Source: CAZGUX01 sp964529305 | GTDB lineage: Bacteria; Acidobacteriota; Terriglobia; Bryobacterales; Bryobacteraceae | NCBI GenBank assembly: GCA_964529305.1 | Contig: CAZGUX010000091.1 | Location: forward strand, 62,001-126,000 | Direction of reading: 5' to 3' | Length of the DNA stretch: 64,000 nucleotides | In this document: in pieces, positions 17,756 to 27,193 of the stretch | How positions within the stretch are numbered: position 1 is the stretch's first letter | How the letters are laid out: every line of letters starts with the position of its first letter | Translations under genes and position numbers: made by a program | The notes under the pieces: model-generated | Databases searched by the model: none | Told to the model about the DNA's origin: nothing | The model's input: the letters and a program-made list of their open reading frames with translations, nothing else

Positions 17756-19132
17756 ATGCACACCCTCACCCGCCGGCAGGTGTTGACAGGCGCGGCCGGA
17801 GCGCCCCTGATCGTCCCGGCGCGCGCGCTCGGCCGCGGCGCGATCCCGCCGAGCGACCGGGTCACCTTGGCTCTGATCGGTTCCGGCGGCCGTGGTGTCG
17901 GCGAGGGCCGCCACTACACCCGCTCCACCGAGTGCGAGTTCGTTGCTATGTGCGACCCGCGCGAAGACCGCAGGCTTGGGGCCAAGGCCGTCTTCGAGAA
18001 AATCTACGGCCAACAGAAACCGAGCGGCGTCTACCGGGGCATTCAGGCCTATGCCGACTTCCGCGAAGTCCTGCGCCGCGACGACATTGATGCCGTGCAC
18101 ATCGCCACGCCCGACCACTGGCACGTGCCCATCACCATTGCGGCGGCCAAGGCGGGTAAGGACATGCACACCGAAAAGCCGCTCGGCCTCAGCATCGAGC
18201 AGGACCTGGCTGCCCGCAAGGCCGTGCGAAGCCGCCGCCGGATCTTCCAGTACGGAGCGGAGCGCCGGTCCACGGCGGAAGCGCGGCACGCCGTAGAGCT
18301 CGTGCTGAACGGGCGCATCGGCGATGTGCGCGAGATCTGGGTGGTCGCGCCTTGCTCGGAAATCGGCGGCTCGGCCACACCGGAGCTGCCCGTGCCGAAG
18401 GGTTTTCGCTACGATCTTTGGCTCGGCCCCGCGCCGGAGGCGCCGTTCAGCCACGACCGCTGCCTGGTCAGCGGCCAGCGCAACGGCATCTTCCACATCT
18501 ACGACTACTGCATCGGGTTCATCGCGGGGTGGGCCGCGCATCCGCTCGACCAGGTGCAGTGGTGGGCCGATCACGCCGGGCTTGCGATCCCGGCAACGTA
18601 CGAAGGAACGGGCAAGCTGCCGCAAAGCGGCCTGTTCAACTGTGTGTATGAGTGGGACGTGCGCTGCACCTATTCGAACGGACTGGTCCTGCACGTGGTC
18701 GACAATGAGACCTACCGCAAATACACCGGCGCCCCGCATCCGGACCTCGCGCGGCCCGGCGTCGACTTCGTGCACAACGCCGCGATTTTTGTAGGGTCGA
18801 AGGGCTGGGTCGCGATCGGTTACGAAAAGGTCGCCACGCACCCAGCCTCGCTGATCGGGTCCGAGATCGGGCCGAATGAAAAGCGGCTGGTGGTAAGCGA
18901 CTCCCACCAGTTGAGCTGGATCCGGAGCATCCGGTCGCGAACCGACCCCGTCGGCGTCGTCGAAAGCGCCGTGCGTAGCGACCTCATCAGCCACCTCTGC
19001 GACCTGGCGATCCGGACAGGCCGCACTCTCCGTTGGGATCCGGTAAGGGAAACCATCACGGGCGACGAAGACGCTCGCAGGAGAATGTTCCGCCCGATGC
19101 GCAAGCCGTGGGGTGCGCTTCTCAGCATGTAG
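17756..19132 (+). CDS. Tat-exported Gfo/Idh/MocA-family oxidoreductase (458 aa)
   Basis: A predicted NAD(P)-dependent sugar-type oxidoreductase. From ATG 17756 (ACGGAGAC upstream) it starts with a Tat signal (TRRQVLTGAAGAPL). The Rossmann loop LALIGSGGRGVG follows. The family signature is DAVHIATPDHWHV, then KDMHTEKPLGLSIEQ carrying the catalytic EKP lysine. The C-terminal alpha/beta domain has a His-rich segment around CIGFIAGWAAHPLDQVQWW. Exported members are typical of Acidobacteriota and Planctomycetes and are thought to carry bound cofactor in the periplasm; some act on glycosides. Substrate unknown. Its last 11 bp overlap the convergent manA. Confidence 0.9.
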   Translation: MHTLTRRQVLTGAAGAPLIVPARALGRGAIPPSDRVTLALIGSGGRGVGEGRHYTRSTECEFVAMCDPREDRRLGAKAVFEKIYGQQKPSGVYRGIQAYADFREVLRRDDIDAVHIATPDHWHVPITIAAAKAGKDMHTEKPLGLSIEQDLAARKAVRSRRRIFQYGAERRSTAEARHAVELVLNGRIGDVREIWVVAPCSEIGGSATPELPVPKGFRYDLWLGPAPEAPFSHDRCLVSGQRNGIFHIYDYCIGFIAGWAAHPLDQVQWWADHAGLAIPATYEGTGKLPQSGLFNCVYEWDVRCTYSNGLVLHVVDNETYRKYTGAPHPDLARPGVDFVHNAAIFVGSKGWVAIGYEKVATHPASLIGSEIGPNEKRLVVSDSHQLSWIRSIRSRTDPVGVVESAVRSDLISHLCDLAIRTGRTLRWDPVRETITGDEDARRRMFRPMRKPWGALLSM

Positions 19133-19967
19133 TCTCAGAGTCTCGGGAGCGCCGGTCGGAGACCTGGTCGGAGACCGGCGCCACTGCTGGGACAAAGGTG
19201 AGCAGGAACTGAGCGGGCTCGGATGGCTCGATCCGTACCAACGGCGAGCCGTCGAAATGAAAGGAATCGCCCAACGAAAACGGCTGGCCGTCGAGATGTC
19301 CTCTGCCGCGAAGGCAGACCAGAATTTCGCCGTCCCGCGCCCTGTGGGAGACGGCGTCCGGGACGTCGAGGCGTTCCGTCCGGAACCATTCGCATTCGGC
19401 CAGCAGTTCGTGACCCGGCGCAAGCGGCATCGGCTGCGACTGGCCGGAGTACCGGTCGAGCACCGATACCCCAATGGCCTGCTCGAGGTGAAGTTCGCGA
19501 GGCCGGCCGTAGTCGTACACCCGGTAGGTGATGTCGGAGTTCTGCTGGATCTCACACAGCGTGATGCCCGCGCCAATGGCGTGCACGGTACCCGAAGAGA
19601 CGAAGTACGTCTCGCCGGGCGCGACGGGAAACCAGCCCAGCAGTTGTTCGATCTCGCCCGACAAAGCGGCCTCGCGGAACCGCTCTTTCGACACGCGGTC
19701 CTTCAGGCCAAGCGCGAGTTGAGCCCCCGTATCCGCTCGCAGGATGTGCCACATCTCGGTCTTGCCCACGCCGCACGGCCCCGAAGGGTGCACCTGCACC
19801 GAGAGGTTCTCCGTCGTGTACAGAAACTTCACCAGGATCGGCAATGCCGGCGAATGCTCGAACCACACCTCGCCGATCTTCTGGCCGGTGTCGCGGAACC
19901 ACGGCTCCAGCCGCGGGCTGCCCCAGACCTTCTCGCGAAAGGATGGCTCGAGCCGCGTCACCGGCAT
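19122..19967 (-). CDS. manA: Mannose-6-phosphate isomerase, class I (281 aa)
   Basis: Zinc-dependent cupin-type isomerase interconverting mannose-6-phosphate and fructose-6-phosphate, which feeds GDP-mannose and polysaccharide synthesis. The motifs are clear: VKFLYTTENLSVQVHPS (QVHP with zinc ligands), GKTEMWHILRA (Glu ligand), GTVHAIGAGITLCEIQQNSDITYRVYDYGR (the PMI signature). It is shorter than the classic enterobacterial ManA, as in many type-I short forms. It starts 6 bp after the aminotransferase stop and is the last gene of a four-gene minus-strand operon. The final 30 residues are low complexity and probably non-essential. Confidence 0.93.
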   Translation of the reverse strand: MPVTRLEPSFREKVWGSPRLEPWFRDTGQKIGEVWFEHSPALPILVKFLYTTENLSVQVHPSGPCGVGKTEMWHILRADTGAQLALGLKDRVSKERFREAALSGEIEQLLGWFPVAPGETYFVSSGTVHAIGAGITLCEIQQNSDITYRVYDYGRPRELHLEQAIGVSVLDRYSGQSQPMPLAPGHELLAECEWFRTERLDVPDAVSHRARDGEILVCLRGRGHLDGQPFSLGDSFHFDGSPLVRIEPSEPAQFLLTFVPAVAPVSDQVSDRRSRDSETTC

Positions 19968-19973
19968 GGTCGG

Positions 19974-21143
19974 CTACCCGGCGATGAACTGATGCAACCG
20001 GTCGAGACCGCGCTCGAGTTCCTTCATCGAGGTGGCGTACGAGATCCGGACGTGCTTGGTGGTGCCGAAGGCCTCGCCCGGAACCACGGCGACGTGCCCT
20101 TCGTTCAAAAGCTTCTCGGCGAACTGCAGCGTGTTGTCGATGCCGTTGCGGCCGAGCGCGCAGGAGATGTTCGGGTAGGCATAGAAGGCGCCGCGAGGTT
20201 CGGCGCACGCCACGCCCGGAATCTGCCGCAGCCGCGAGACCACAAAATCACGGCGCCGCCGGTACTCGGAGAGCATCTCGCGAACTGATTCCTGCGGGCC
20301 GCGCATCGCCTCCACCGCGGCTTTCTGCGCGATCGACGTGGGGTTCGACGTCGAGTGGCTTTGCAGCTTGGTCATCGCGGTGATGAACTGCGGCGGCGCC
20401 AGCGCAAAGCCGACCCGCCACCCGGTCATCGAATACGTCTTCGACATCGTGCCGGCCACCAGCACCGTGCTCTTGGAATCCGGCATGGCGGCAATCGAGA
20501 ACGGATCGCTGTCATACAGGAAGTGGCAGTAGCACTCGTCAGTCAGAATGTAGATTTTGCGGGCCTTGGCGATCTCGAAGATCCGGATGAAGTCTTCCTT
20601 GTCGAGGACCGCGCCCGAAGGATTCGACGGTGAGTTGATCACGATCATCCGCGTTTTGGGCGTGATGTGCTTCTCGACCATGTCCGCCGTCAGGGTGAAG
20701 CCGGCCGCCTCGTCGGTGTCCACGAACACGCACGTGCCGCCGGCGTAATTGACGACGTCCTTGTAGGTCACCCAATAGGGAACCGGGATGATGACCTCGT
20801 CGCCGGGGTTGATCGCGGATTGCGTCAGGTTGAAGATGACGTGTTTGCCGCCGACCGAGACAATGCATTCGGCCGCGGTGAAGTCGGTGCCGAAATCGGC
20901 CTTGTGGCGCTCGCAGATCGCCTGCTTCAACTCCAGTGTTCCGCCCGCCGCGGTGTACTTGGTGAAGTTCTGATCAAGGGCGCGCACGGCCGCCTGTTTG
21001 ATGTTGTCGGGGGTCGGGAAGTCCGGTTCGCCGGCTCCGAAGTCGACGACGTCCACGCCTTGCGACCGCAGACGCTCGGCGTCGGCGGCGACTTTCATGG
21101 TAGACGAGACACTGATGGAAGAAATTCGTTCTGCGACTGACAT
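19974..21143 (-). CDS. Class I PLP-dependent aminotransferase, aspartate-aminotransferase type (389 aa)
   Basis: A fold-type I pyridoxal-phosphate enzyme of the AspAT subgroup Ib. Landmarks are VDFGAGEPDFPTPDNIK at the N-terminus (substrate lid), VINSPSNPSGAVLDKEDF (PLP-binding Asn and neighbours), LTDECYCHF (PLP ring Asp), and the Schiff-base Lys in GTMSKTYSMTGWRVGF. The C-terminal Arg that binds the substrate carboxylate is in HVRISYATS. It most likely transaminates aspartate or a related amino acid with 2-oxoglutarate, and prephenate activity is possible in this subgroup. ATG 21143 is chosen because MSVAERIS is the usual N-terminus. It lies 13 bp after coaD. Confidence 0.92.
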   Translation of the reverse strand: MSVAERISSISVSSTMKVAADAERLRSQGVDVVDFGAGEPDFPTPDNIKQAAVRALDQNFTKYTAAGGTLELKQAICERHKADFGTDFTAAECIVSVGGKHVIFNLTQSAINPGDEVIIPVPYWVTYKDVVNYAGGTCVFVDTDEAAGFTLTADMVEKHITPKTRMIVINSPSNPSGAVLDKEDFIRIFEIAKARKIYILTDECYCHFLYDSDPFSIAAMPDSKSTVLVAGTMSKTYSMTGWRVGFALAPPQFITAMTKLQSHSTSNPTSIAQKAAVEAMRGPQESVREMLSEYRRRRDFVVSRLRQIPGVACAEPRGAFYAYPNISCALGRNGIDNTLQFAEKLLNEGHVAVVPGEAFGTTKHVRISYATSMKELERGLDRLHQFIAG

Positions 21144-21156
21144 AAGAGCGATATCA

Positions 21157-21666
21157 CTACCGGCGGGGCCGGACGCGGTCGCGCAGCCGGGCCTCGACAA
21201 ACGGGGGAACCAGCCCGGAGATGTTGCCTCCCAGGCTGAACACTTCTTTTACCATCTTCGAGCTGACAAACGAGTAGGCTTCTCCCGCCATCAGGAAGAC
21301 CGTCTCAATTTCCGGGTGCAGCCGCCGGTTCATCAACGCCATTTGAAGTTCGTACTCGTAATCGGAAATGGCCCGGATCCCGCGCAGAATCACGGTAGCG
21401 CCTCTCTGCGCGGCGTAGTGAACCAGCAGCCCGTCGAAAAAACCTACCTCCACATTAGCAAACCCCTGGACCGCCTCGCGCAGCATGGCGACGCGATCCT
21501 CGGGGCTGAACAGCGGGTGCTTGGAATCGTTCTTGAGCACGGCAACGGTCAGGGTTCCAAACAGTCGGGCGCCGCGGGCAATCAGGTCGAGGTGTCCATT
21601 GGTGATGGGATCGAACGTGCCGGGGTAGATGGCGGCAGCGCCGTGGCTGGAGGTCACTGGTGACAA
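21157..21666 (-). CDS. coaD: Phosphopantetheine adenylyltransferase (169 aa)
   Basis: Penultimate step of coenzyme A synthesis: transfers AMP from ATP to 4'-phosphopantetheine. The nucleotidyltransferase motif is YPGTFDPITNGHLD (TxGH). VILRGIRAISDYEYELQMA is the substrate loop and FVSSKMVKEVFSLGG corresponds to the usual ISSTxVR/K region. Length fits the family. The most upstream start is TTG 21666 with AAGGA very close; a GTG at 21657 is an alternative, since the conserved part begins at AIYPGTF. The gene lies between the epimerase and the aminotransferase in one minus-strand operon. Confidence 0.95.
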   Translation of the reverse strand: MSPVTSSHGAAAIYPGTFDPITNGHLDLIARGARLFGTLTVAVLKNDSKHPLFSPEDRVAMLREAVQGFANVEVGFFDGLLVHYAAQRGATVILRGIRAISDYEYELQMALMNRRLHPEIETVFLMAGEAYSFVSSKMVKEVFSLGGNISGLVPPFVEARLRDRVRPRR

Positions 21667-21704
21667 ATCCTTCCGTAATGGACCCTACATTGTATCGAAA
21701 TGAC

Positions 21705-22658
21705 TTACCGCGCGTGTCTTGCCATCTCTGCCCGCGCCCACTGGACGGTCCGCGCGATTCCTTCCGCATAGGGGGTCTTGGGCAACGGTCCCAGGCACAC
21801 AGCTAGCCGCGAATCGTCCAGAATCACAGGCGTTTCCTGCAGGTAGTACATCTCGATGAGTTCCTTCATCACCTTGCTGAACAAGCCTCCAAGACGCAGG
21901 AACCCCTTCCCTGCCCCGCGAATCCGGGGGCGTAAGCCCAACTCGCGATAAACGGTTTCGATAAACAGCCGGGGCGTGATGGCGCCAGCGCCTCCCAGGT
22001 TCCACGCCTGGCCCCACACGTCGTCGCGGACGGAAAGGTCCAGGATGACTCCCGCGGCGTCGGGGACGAAAAGGAACTCGTGCGGCAGGTCGGGTGGTCC
22101 CACCCAGGGTGCCGCCACGTTTCGCAGCGCCGCGCCGAGCACCACACCCCCCGCGCTCACCTCCGCGTGGGGCCCGTAGAAGTCGGGCAAACGCAGAACC
22201 AGCGTCCGGAAGCCGCCTGGTTTGCCGGCGGCCAGGGCGGTGTCTTCCTGCTCCTTTCGCATCTTGCCCTTCGTGGCGGCCGGGTTCCGCGGGTGCGTTT
22301 CGTCGACTCGGGCGGTCTGGGGCACACCATAGCTGTAGACGCTGGAAATGACAATCAAGCGTTGCACCCCGGCGCGTTGGGCGGCGCTCAGGGCCGCCCT
22401 CATCAACACCGGATGCAGGCGGAATTCGTGATAGGGAACGCCGACCGCATAAATCGCGGTGTCGATGCCTTCCAATGCGCCTTGGGCTTCGCTCTCCGTC
22501 CCGATGTCCGCAGTGCGGATCTCTGCGCCGGGAAACGCCGCCTCGAGCTTTGCGCGCGACCGTCCGATCACGCGAAAATCGAGAGCCCGGCGTTGCGCCT
22601 CCTCGGCCACCGCCCTTCCGATCGCGCCCGCAGCCCCAATAATCCCAAGTTTTTCCAC
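21705..22658 (-). CDS. NAD-dependent epimerase/dehydratase-like (extended SDR) protein (317 aa)
   Basis: An atypical extended short-chain dehydrogenase fold. The N-terminal Rossmann motif is GIIGAAGAIGRAV, with a basic residue after strand 2 (GRSRAKLE) favouring NADPH. VISSVYSYGV is at the catalytic Ser/Tyr strand. The canonical YxxxK catalytic pair is not present; the region reads ATKGKMRKEQED, so Lys is there but the Tyr is replaced. It may therefore be an NmrA-like binding protein or a diverged reductase rather than a sugar epimerase. GTG 22658 is preceded by AAGGGAA. First gene of the operon with coaD, an aminotransferase and manA. Confidence 0.75.
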   Translation of the reverse strand: MEKLGIIGAAGAIGRAVAEEAQRRALDFRVIGRSRAKLEAAFPGAEIRTADIGTESEAQGALEGIDTAIYAVGVPYHEFRLHPVLMRAALSAAQRAGVQRLIVISSVYSYGVPQTARVDETHPRNPAATKGKMRKEQEDTALAAGKPGGFRTLVLRLPDFYGPHAEVSAGGVVLGAALRNVAAPWVGPPDLPHEFLFVPDAAGVILDLSVRDDVWGQAWNLGGAGAITPRLFIETVYRELGLRPRIRGAGKGFLRLGGLFSKVMKELIEMYYLQETPVILDDSRLAVCLGPLPKTPYAEGIARTVQWARAEMARHAR

Positions 22659-22873
22659 AATTCCCTTTTTGCCAGTGGCAGAGTCACACTGATGCGTCAG
22701 GCCTGAGATGAGCTATCGAACCTTCGGTATGATAGTAACAAGGGAGAGTGCGGAGGCAGTCCGGCGCCCGCTCTCTTACAATCGGGCTCTGAGGGGTAAG
22801 TGTCTCATGGCATGAGTGTAAGCGGGCCGCCGGTTTTCCAGAAGACAGCATCACCGCGCTCGCATAACTCGGC

Positions 22874-25800
22874 ATGGCAGACGCGAAAGTCGATATCAAC
22901 AGTTGGCTGGAAGACGAACTCTATCAGCGGTACCTGCACGACCGCCGCGCGGTGGACGATAGCTGGAAGGAAGTATTCGAGAACGGCGCGCCCGCCCAGC
23001 CAAAAGCGCCCGAAGCAGTGAAGGCGACGGCCGCTCCCGTCGCGCAGCCGACGGCCTCGGTGACCAGGACACCTGCCCCGGCGGTCAAGCTGAATCCGGA
23101 CGAACAACTGGTTCCGTTGCGCGGGATCGCCGCGAAGATCGCCGAAAACATGGATCTGAGCCTGGCGTTGCCCATCGCGACGTCCCAGCGCACGATCCCG
23201 GTGAAGATCGTCGATGAGAACCGGCTGATCATCAATCAGCGCCGCGTGCAGGTGGGCCTCGCGAAGGTCTCGTACACCCACCTCATCGGCTGGGCGATCG
23301 TCAAAGCTCTCGAGACCAACGCGAATATCAACAGTGCGTTCGTGGAACACGACGGCGAGTTGTGCCGCGTCGTCCGGCCTCACGTGAACCTGGGGATTGC
23401 GGTCGACGTCGAAGCCAAGGACGGCACGCGGAACCTGGTGGTGCCGAACATCAAGAAGGCCGACACGATGGACTTCCGCCAGTACGTGCTGGCGTTCGAC
23501 GATCTCATCGCCCGGGCTCGCAAGGGCCGGCTGATGCCGGACGATTTCTCGGGCACGACCATCTCGCTGACCAATCCGGGCACCGTAGGGACGATGGGCT
23601 CCATCCCGCGGCTGATGCCGGGCCAGGGCGCGATCATCGCGGTGGGTGCGATCGACTATCCGGCGGAATTTCAGGGCGTTGCGCCGGAAATGCGGGCGGC
23701 GCTCGGGATCAGCAAGGTCATGACGATGACCTGTACCTACGATCACCGCATCATCCAAGGCGCGGAATCGGGAATGTTCCTGGGCCAAGTCCAAGATCTG
23801 CTGGAGGGGAAAAGCCAGTTTTACGAGCAGGTCTTCGCCGATCTGAAGATGCCGCATCGGCCGGTGAGTTGGGCCCCTGACCGGGGCGCCACGCTGGCGG
23901 GCGGCGGGCTGATGTCCCGCCACGAGGAGCACGCCAAGGAAGCCGCGGTCGTTCAGTTGATCAACGCCTACCGGGTGCGCGGCCACGTGATCGCCGACAT
24001 CGACCCGCTGGGCTCCGAACCCGGGTATCATCCGGATCTCGATCCCGCGACCTATGGCTTGTCGATCTGGGACCTGGATCGCGAGTTCTACACGCAGTCG
24101 CTATCGGAGGCTTTGGGGCACGACCGGCCGGTAGCCACGCTGCGCGAGATTCTGGAGCGGTTGCGCCAGACCTATTGCGGCAAGATCGGCATCGTCTACA
24201 TGCACATCGCCAACCCGGAAGAAAAGCGATGGCTGCAACACCGCATGGAGCCGGAGGCCAACCACTGGCCTCTCGACCGCGAGCATCGCATCCGGATCTT
24301 GAAGAAGCTCATCGAAGGCGAGGAGTTCGAGCACTTCCTGCACGCGCGCTTCGTCGGGCAGAAGCGGTTCGCCGTGGAAGGTGGGGAATCGTCGGTAGTC
24401 ATTCTCGAAGAACTCATCGATCGGGCCGCCAATCAGGGGGTGCACGAGGTCGTGATGGGGATGGCGCATCGCGGCCGCTTGAACGTGCTCGCCAACATCG
24501 TCGGCAAGCCGCTCACGCAGATCTTCTCGGAGTTCGAAGGCAACATCGACCCGGCCAGCACCCAAGGGTCGGGCGACGTCAAGTATCACCTGGGCGCCAG
24601 CGCGACGCGCATGTCCACGCAGGGCCGTGAAGTGGTGGTTTCGCTCGCTCCCAACCCGAGCCACCTGGAAGCCGTGGATCCGGTGGTGGAAGGGATCGTG
24701 AGGCCCAAGCAGGATCGGCTGGGCGACGTCAAGCGCGAACGGGTGATCCCGCTGCTGGTGCACGGAGACGCGGCGTTTGCGGGACAGGGAGTCGTGGCCG
24801 AGACGCTGCAGTTGTCGCAATTGCCGGGCTACCGCACCGGAGGCACGCTGCACGTCGTCATCAACAACCAGATCGGATTCACGACATTGCCGGGCGAAGC
24901 GCGATCCACGACCTATTCAACCGACGTGGCGCGGATGGTGCAGGCGCCGATTTTCCACGTGAACGGCGACGACCCGGAAGCCGCGGTTCGGGCGGCGCAG
25001 ATCGCTTACGACTTCCGCCAGCAGTTCAAGAAGGACGTCGTCATTGACATGTGCTGCTACCGGCGCCACGGCCACAACGAGGGCGACGATCCGAGCTACA
25101 CGCAGCCGATCCTGTATCGCAAGATCAAAGAGCATCCGTCGGTGGTGGTGCTGTATGCGGAACGGCTGATGCGCGAAGGAGTCCTGACCAAGGACGAGGT
25201 CGCGGAAATGCGGAAGCGCGCCGCCAAAGGGTTCTCGGACGCGTTTGAATCGGCCCAGCGGCGGGCGGACCGGTTCCAGACGCAGGAACTCACCGCGGTC
25301 CCCCCGCAGGAGTGGGGTGGCTTCTGCCCGCGTACTGCCATTTCGAAGGATCTGCTGGCGAGCGTCTTGGACGGCATCACCCGGTTCCCTTCCGATTTCC
25401 GGCTGCATCCGAAGCTGGTGAGCTTCGTCGAGAAGCGGCGCGAGGTGATTCGCTCGGGCGGGATGGTGGACTGGGCCCTGGGAGAGGCTCTGGCCTTCGG
25501 TTCCCTGGCGGTGGAAGGCACGCCGGTACGGCTAAGCGGCCAGGATTCCGGGCGCGGCACGTTCAGCCAACGCCACCTGATCTTCTACGATTACGAAACA
25601 GCCAAACGCTACATCCCGCTGCGCTACATCGACGAGAGCCAGGCGCGGTTCCAGGTGTACGACTCGAACCTGAGCGAGTACGCCGTCGTCGGCTTCGAGT
25701 TCGGCTACTCCGTGGGCGATCCGCTGACGCTGGTGCTGTGGGAGGCGCAGTTCGGCGATTTCGTCAACGGCTCCCAGATCATGCTCGACCAGTTCATCTG

Positions 25801-26563
25801 CTGTTCGGAGCAGAAATGGGACCAGCCCACCGGATTGGTGCTGCTGCTGCCGCACGGCTTTGAAGGGCAAGGGCCGGAACACTCGAGCGCTCGCATTGAA
25901 CGCTTCCTGCAGTTGTGCGCGCAGAACAACATGCAGGTGGTCAACTGCACCACGGCGGCGCAGTACTTCCACGTCCTGCGGCGGCAGATGTACGGCGGCG
26001 CGGACCGGCGCGGCATGCGCAAGCCGCTGGTCATCTTCACGCCGAAGTCGCTGCTGCGGCACCCGCAGGTGTCGTCGCCGATCGAGCAGTTTGTCTCGGG
26101 CAGCTTCCGCGAGGTGATGGGCGAAACCGGGGCCATCGAACCGCAGCGGGTGACCCGATTGGTTCTGTGCTCGGGGAAGGTGTACTACGACCTGCTCGCG
26201 GGACGGACCGAGAAGGGGCTGGATCATGTGGCGCTGATTCGCCTGGAGCAGTTGTATCCGTTCCCATCGGGCGAGTTGAACGATGTCCTGCTGCGGTACC
26301 CGATGACGGCCGACGTGGTGTGGGCCCAGGAAGAGCCGAAGAACATGGGGCCATGGCGCTTTGTCAAGGAATCGGTGCAGCCGCTGCTGGATGCAACCGG
26401 GCGGGAACTCAAGTATGTCGGGCGGGCCGAGAGCGCGAGCCCGGCGACCGGTTCGTACAAGCGTCACCAGCAGGAACAGAGCGGGATTGTCGAGGAGTCG
26501 CTGTCGGGTGACCTGGATATCCGGCGAAGCCGGGTGCGGTTGTTGGCGAGCCGGAAGAAGTAG
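22874..26563 (+). CDS. kgd: Fused 2-oxoglutarate dehydrogenase E1 / succinyltransferase-like protein (Kgd type, 1229 aa)
   Basis: A multifunctional 2-oxoglutarate decarboxylase/dehydrogenase combining an E2-like and an E1 part, as in Actinobacteria and Acidobacteriota. Residues 1-30 form the short E1 N-terminal helix (INSWLEDELYQRYLHD). A Pro/Ala linker (45-75) and an E2 acyltransferase core (about 80-320, with FSGTTISLTNPGTVGT and Asp290-His291-Arg292 of DHRxxxG) follow. The E1 thiamine-diphosphate part runs from about 355 to 1229 (MGMAHRGRLNVLANI, VINNQIGFTT, CYRRHGHNEGDDPSYTQP). There is no lipoyl domain. It acts in the TCA cycle using separate E2/E3 subunits. It is preceded by a 215-bp gap with no gene; no strong ribosome-binding site is seen. 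Confidence 0.95.
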   Translation: MADAKVDINSWLEDELYQRYLHDRRAVDDSWKEVFENGAPAQPKAPEAVKATAAPVAQPTASVTRTPAPAVKLNPDEQLVPLRGIAAKIAENMDLSLALPIATSQRTIPVKIVDENRLIINQRRVQVGLAKVSYTHLIGWAIVKALETNANINSAFVEHDGELCRVVRPHVNLGIAVDVEAKDGTRNLVVPNIKKADTMDFRQYVLAFDDLIARARKGRLMPDDFSGTTISLTNPGTVGTMGSIPRLMPGQGAIIAVGAIDYPAEFQGVAPEMRAALGISKVMTMTCTYDHRIIQGAESGMFLGQVQDLLEGKSQFYEQVFADLKMPHRPVSWAPDRGATLAGGGLMSRHEEHAKEAAVVQLINAYRVRGHVIADIDPLGSEPGYHPDLDPATYGLSIWDLDREFYTQSLSEALGHDRPVATLREILERLRQTYCGKIGIVYMHIANPEEKRWLQHRMEPEANHWPLDREHRIRILKKLIEGEEFEHFLHARFVGQKRFAVEGGESSVVILEELIDRAANQGVHEVVMGMAHRGRLNVLANIVGKPLTQIFSEFEGNIDPASTQGSGDVKYHLGASATRMSTQGREVVVSLAPNPSHLEAVDPVVEGIVRPKQDRLGDVKRERVIPLLVHGDAAFAGQGVVAETLQLSQLPGYRTGGTLHVVINNQIGFTTLPGEARSTTYSTDVARMVQAPIFHVNGDDPEAAVRAAQIAYDFRQQFKKDVVIDMCCYRRHGHNEGDDPSYTQPILYRKIKEHPSVVVLYAERLMREGVLTKDEVAEMRKRAAKGFSDAFESAQRRADRFQTQELTAVPPQEWGGFCPRTAISKDLLASVLDGITRFPSDFRLHPKLVSFVEKRREVIRSGGMVDWALGEALAFGSLAVEGTPVRLSGQDSGRGTFSQRHLIFYDYETAKRYIPLRYIDESQARFQVYDSNLSEYAVVGFEFGYSVGDPLTLVLWEAQFGDFVNGSQIMLDQFICCSEQKWDQPTGLVLLLPHGFEGQGPEHSSARIERFLQLCAQNNMQVVNCTTAAQYFHVLRRQMYGGADRRGMRKPLVIFTPKSLLRHPQVSSPIEQFVSGSFREVMGETGAIEPQRVTRLVLCSGKVYYDLLAGRTEKGLDHVALIRLEQLYPFPSGELNDVLLRYPMTADVVWAQEEPKNMGPWRFVKESVQPLLDATGRELKYVGRAESASPATGSYKRHQQEQSGIVEESLSGDLDIRRSRVRLLASRKK

Positions 26564-26632
26564 AGAGTCCCCCAAGCCAAGCCAGTCGTCTTTTTGCCGG
26601 ACGACGGCGTCTTATTCCCAGGAGCCGGAACG

Positions 26633-27193
26633 TTGATCTTCCGAGCGGTGGAGGACACGGACCTCATCGCCAGGTCGCGCAAAGGGGATGTCGAGGCCTT
26701 CAACCTGCTCGTGTCCCGGTGGGAGAAGCGCGTCTACAATTACCTGCTGCGAATCCTGGGCCACCGCGAGGATGCACTGGACCTGACGCAGGACGTGTTT
26801 CTCAAGGCCTATCAGAATCTTCGCAAGCTGGACGATCCGGCGCGCTTTACCGCCTGGTTGTTCCGGATTGCCCACAACGAGGCCTATTCGCTCTTCCGCA
26901 AACGGCGGCCGGAATCGGACGATGAGGTTCCGGAACGGTCGGACTCGGCCATCACGGTGGGCGGCACCGGAGTGTTCCCGATCGAGTTGTCCCTGGCTGT
27001 GGCCAGGGCGCTCGAGCGACTCTCCCCGGATCAGCGCGAGACCGTTCTGTTGAAGGTGTACCAGGGGTTCAAATTCGAGGAGATTTCCGAGATCGTGGGC
27101 GCGCCCGTTTCGACGGTGAAGTCGAGATTGTATGCCGCGCTGGAATTGTTGAAAGCCGATCTCGCTCCGGCCCATACGCGAGGAATGGCATGA
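26633..27193 (+). CDS. ECF RNA polymerase sigma factor (about 186 aa)
   Basis: Second ECF sigma factor of the window. Region 2 spans about residues 8-80 (REDALDLTQDVFLKAYQN, then FTAWLFRIAHNEAYSLFRKRRPE). Region 4 spans about 125-180 (LSPDQRETVLLKVYQGFKFEEISEIV, then the recognition helix APVSTVKSRLYAALE). Start TTG 26633 is preferred because AGGAG lies 8 bases upstream; another TTG at 26594 is in frame. Its stop overlaps the ATG of the next gene (ATGA), giving tight translational coupling to its anti-sigma factor. The regulated genes are unknown. Confidence 0.9.
   Translation: MIFRAVEDTDLIARSRKGDVEAFNLLVSRWEKRVYNYLLRILGHREDALDLTQDVFLKAYQNLRKLDDPARFTAWLFRIAHNEAYSLFRKRRPESDDEVPERSDSAITVGGTGVFPIELSLAVARALERLSPDQRETVLLKVYQGFKFEEISEIVGAPVSTVKSRLYAALELLKADLAPAHTRGMA

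Noticed and set aside
17543..19576. Long open frame on the minus strand (677 codons) across the Gfo/Idh/MocA gene
   Set aside because: It is antisense to two well-supported genes, has Arg/Ala/Pro-rich random composition, no motif and no ribosome-binding site. Such shadows are common in GC-rich DNA.
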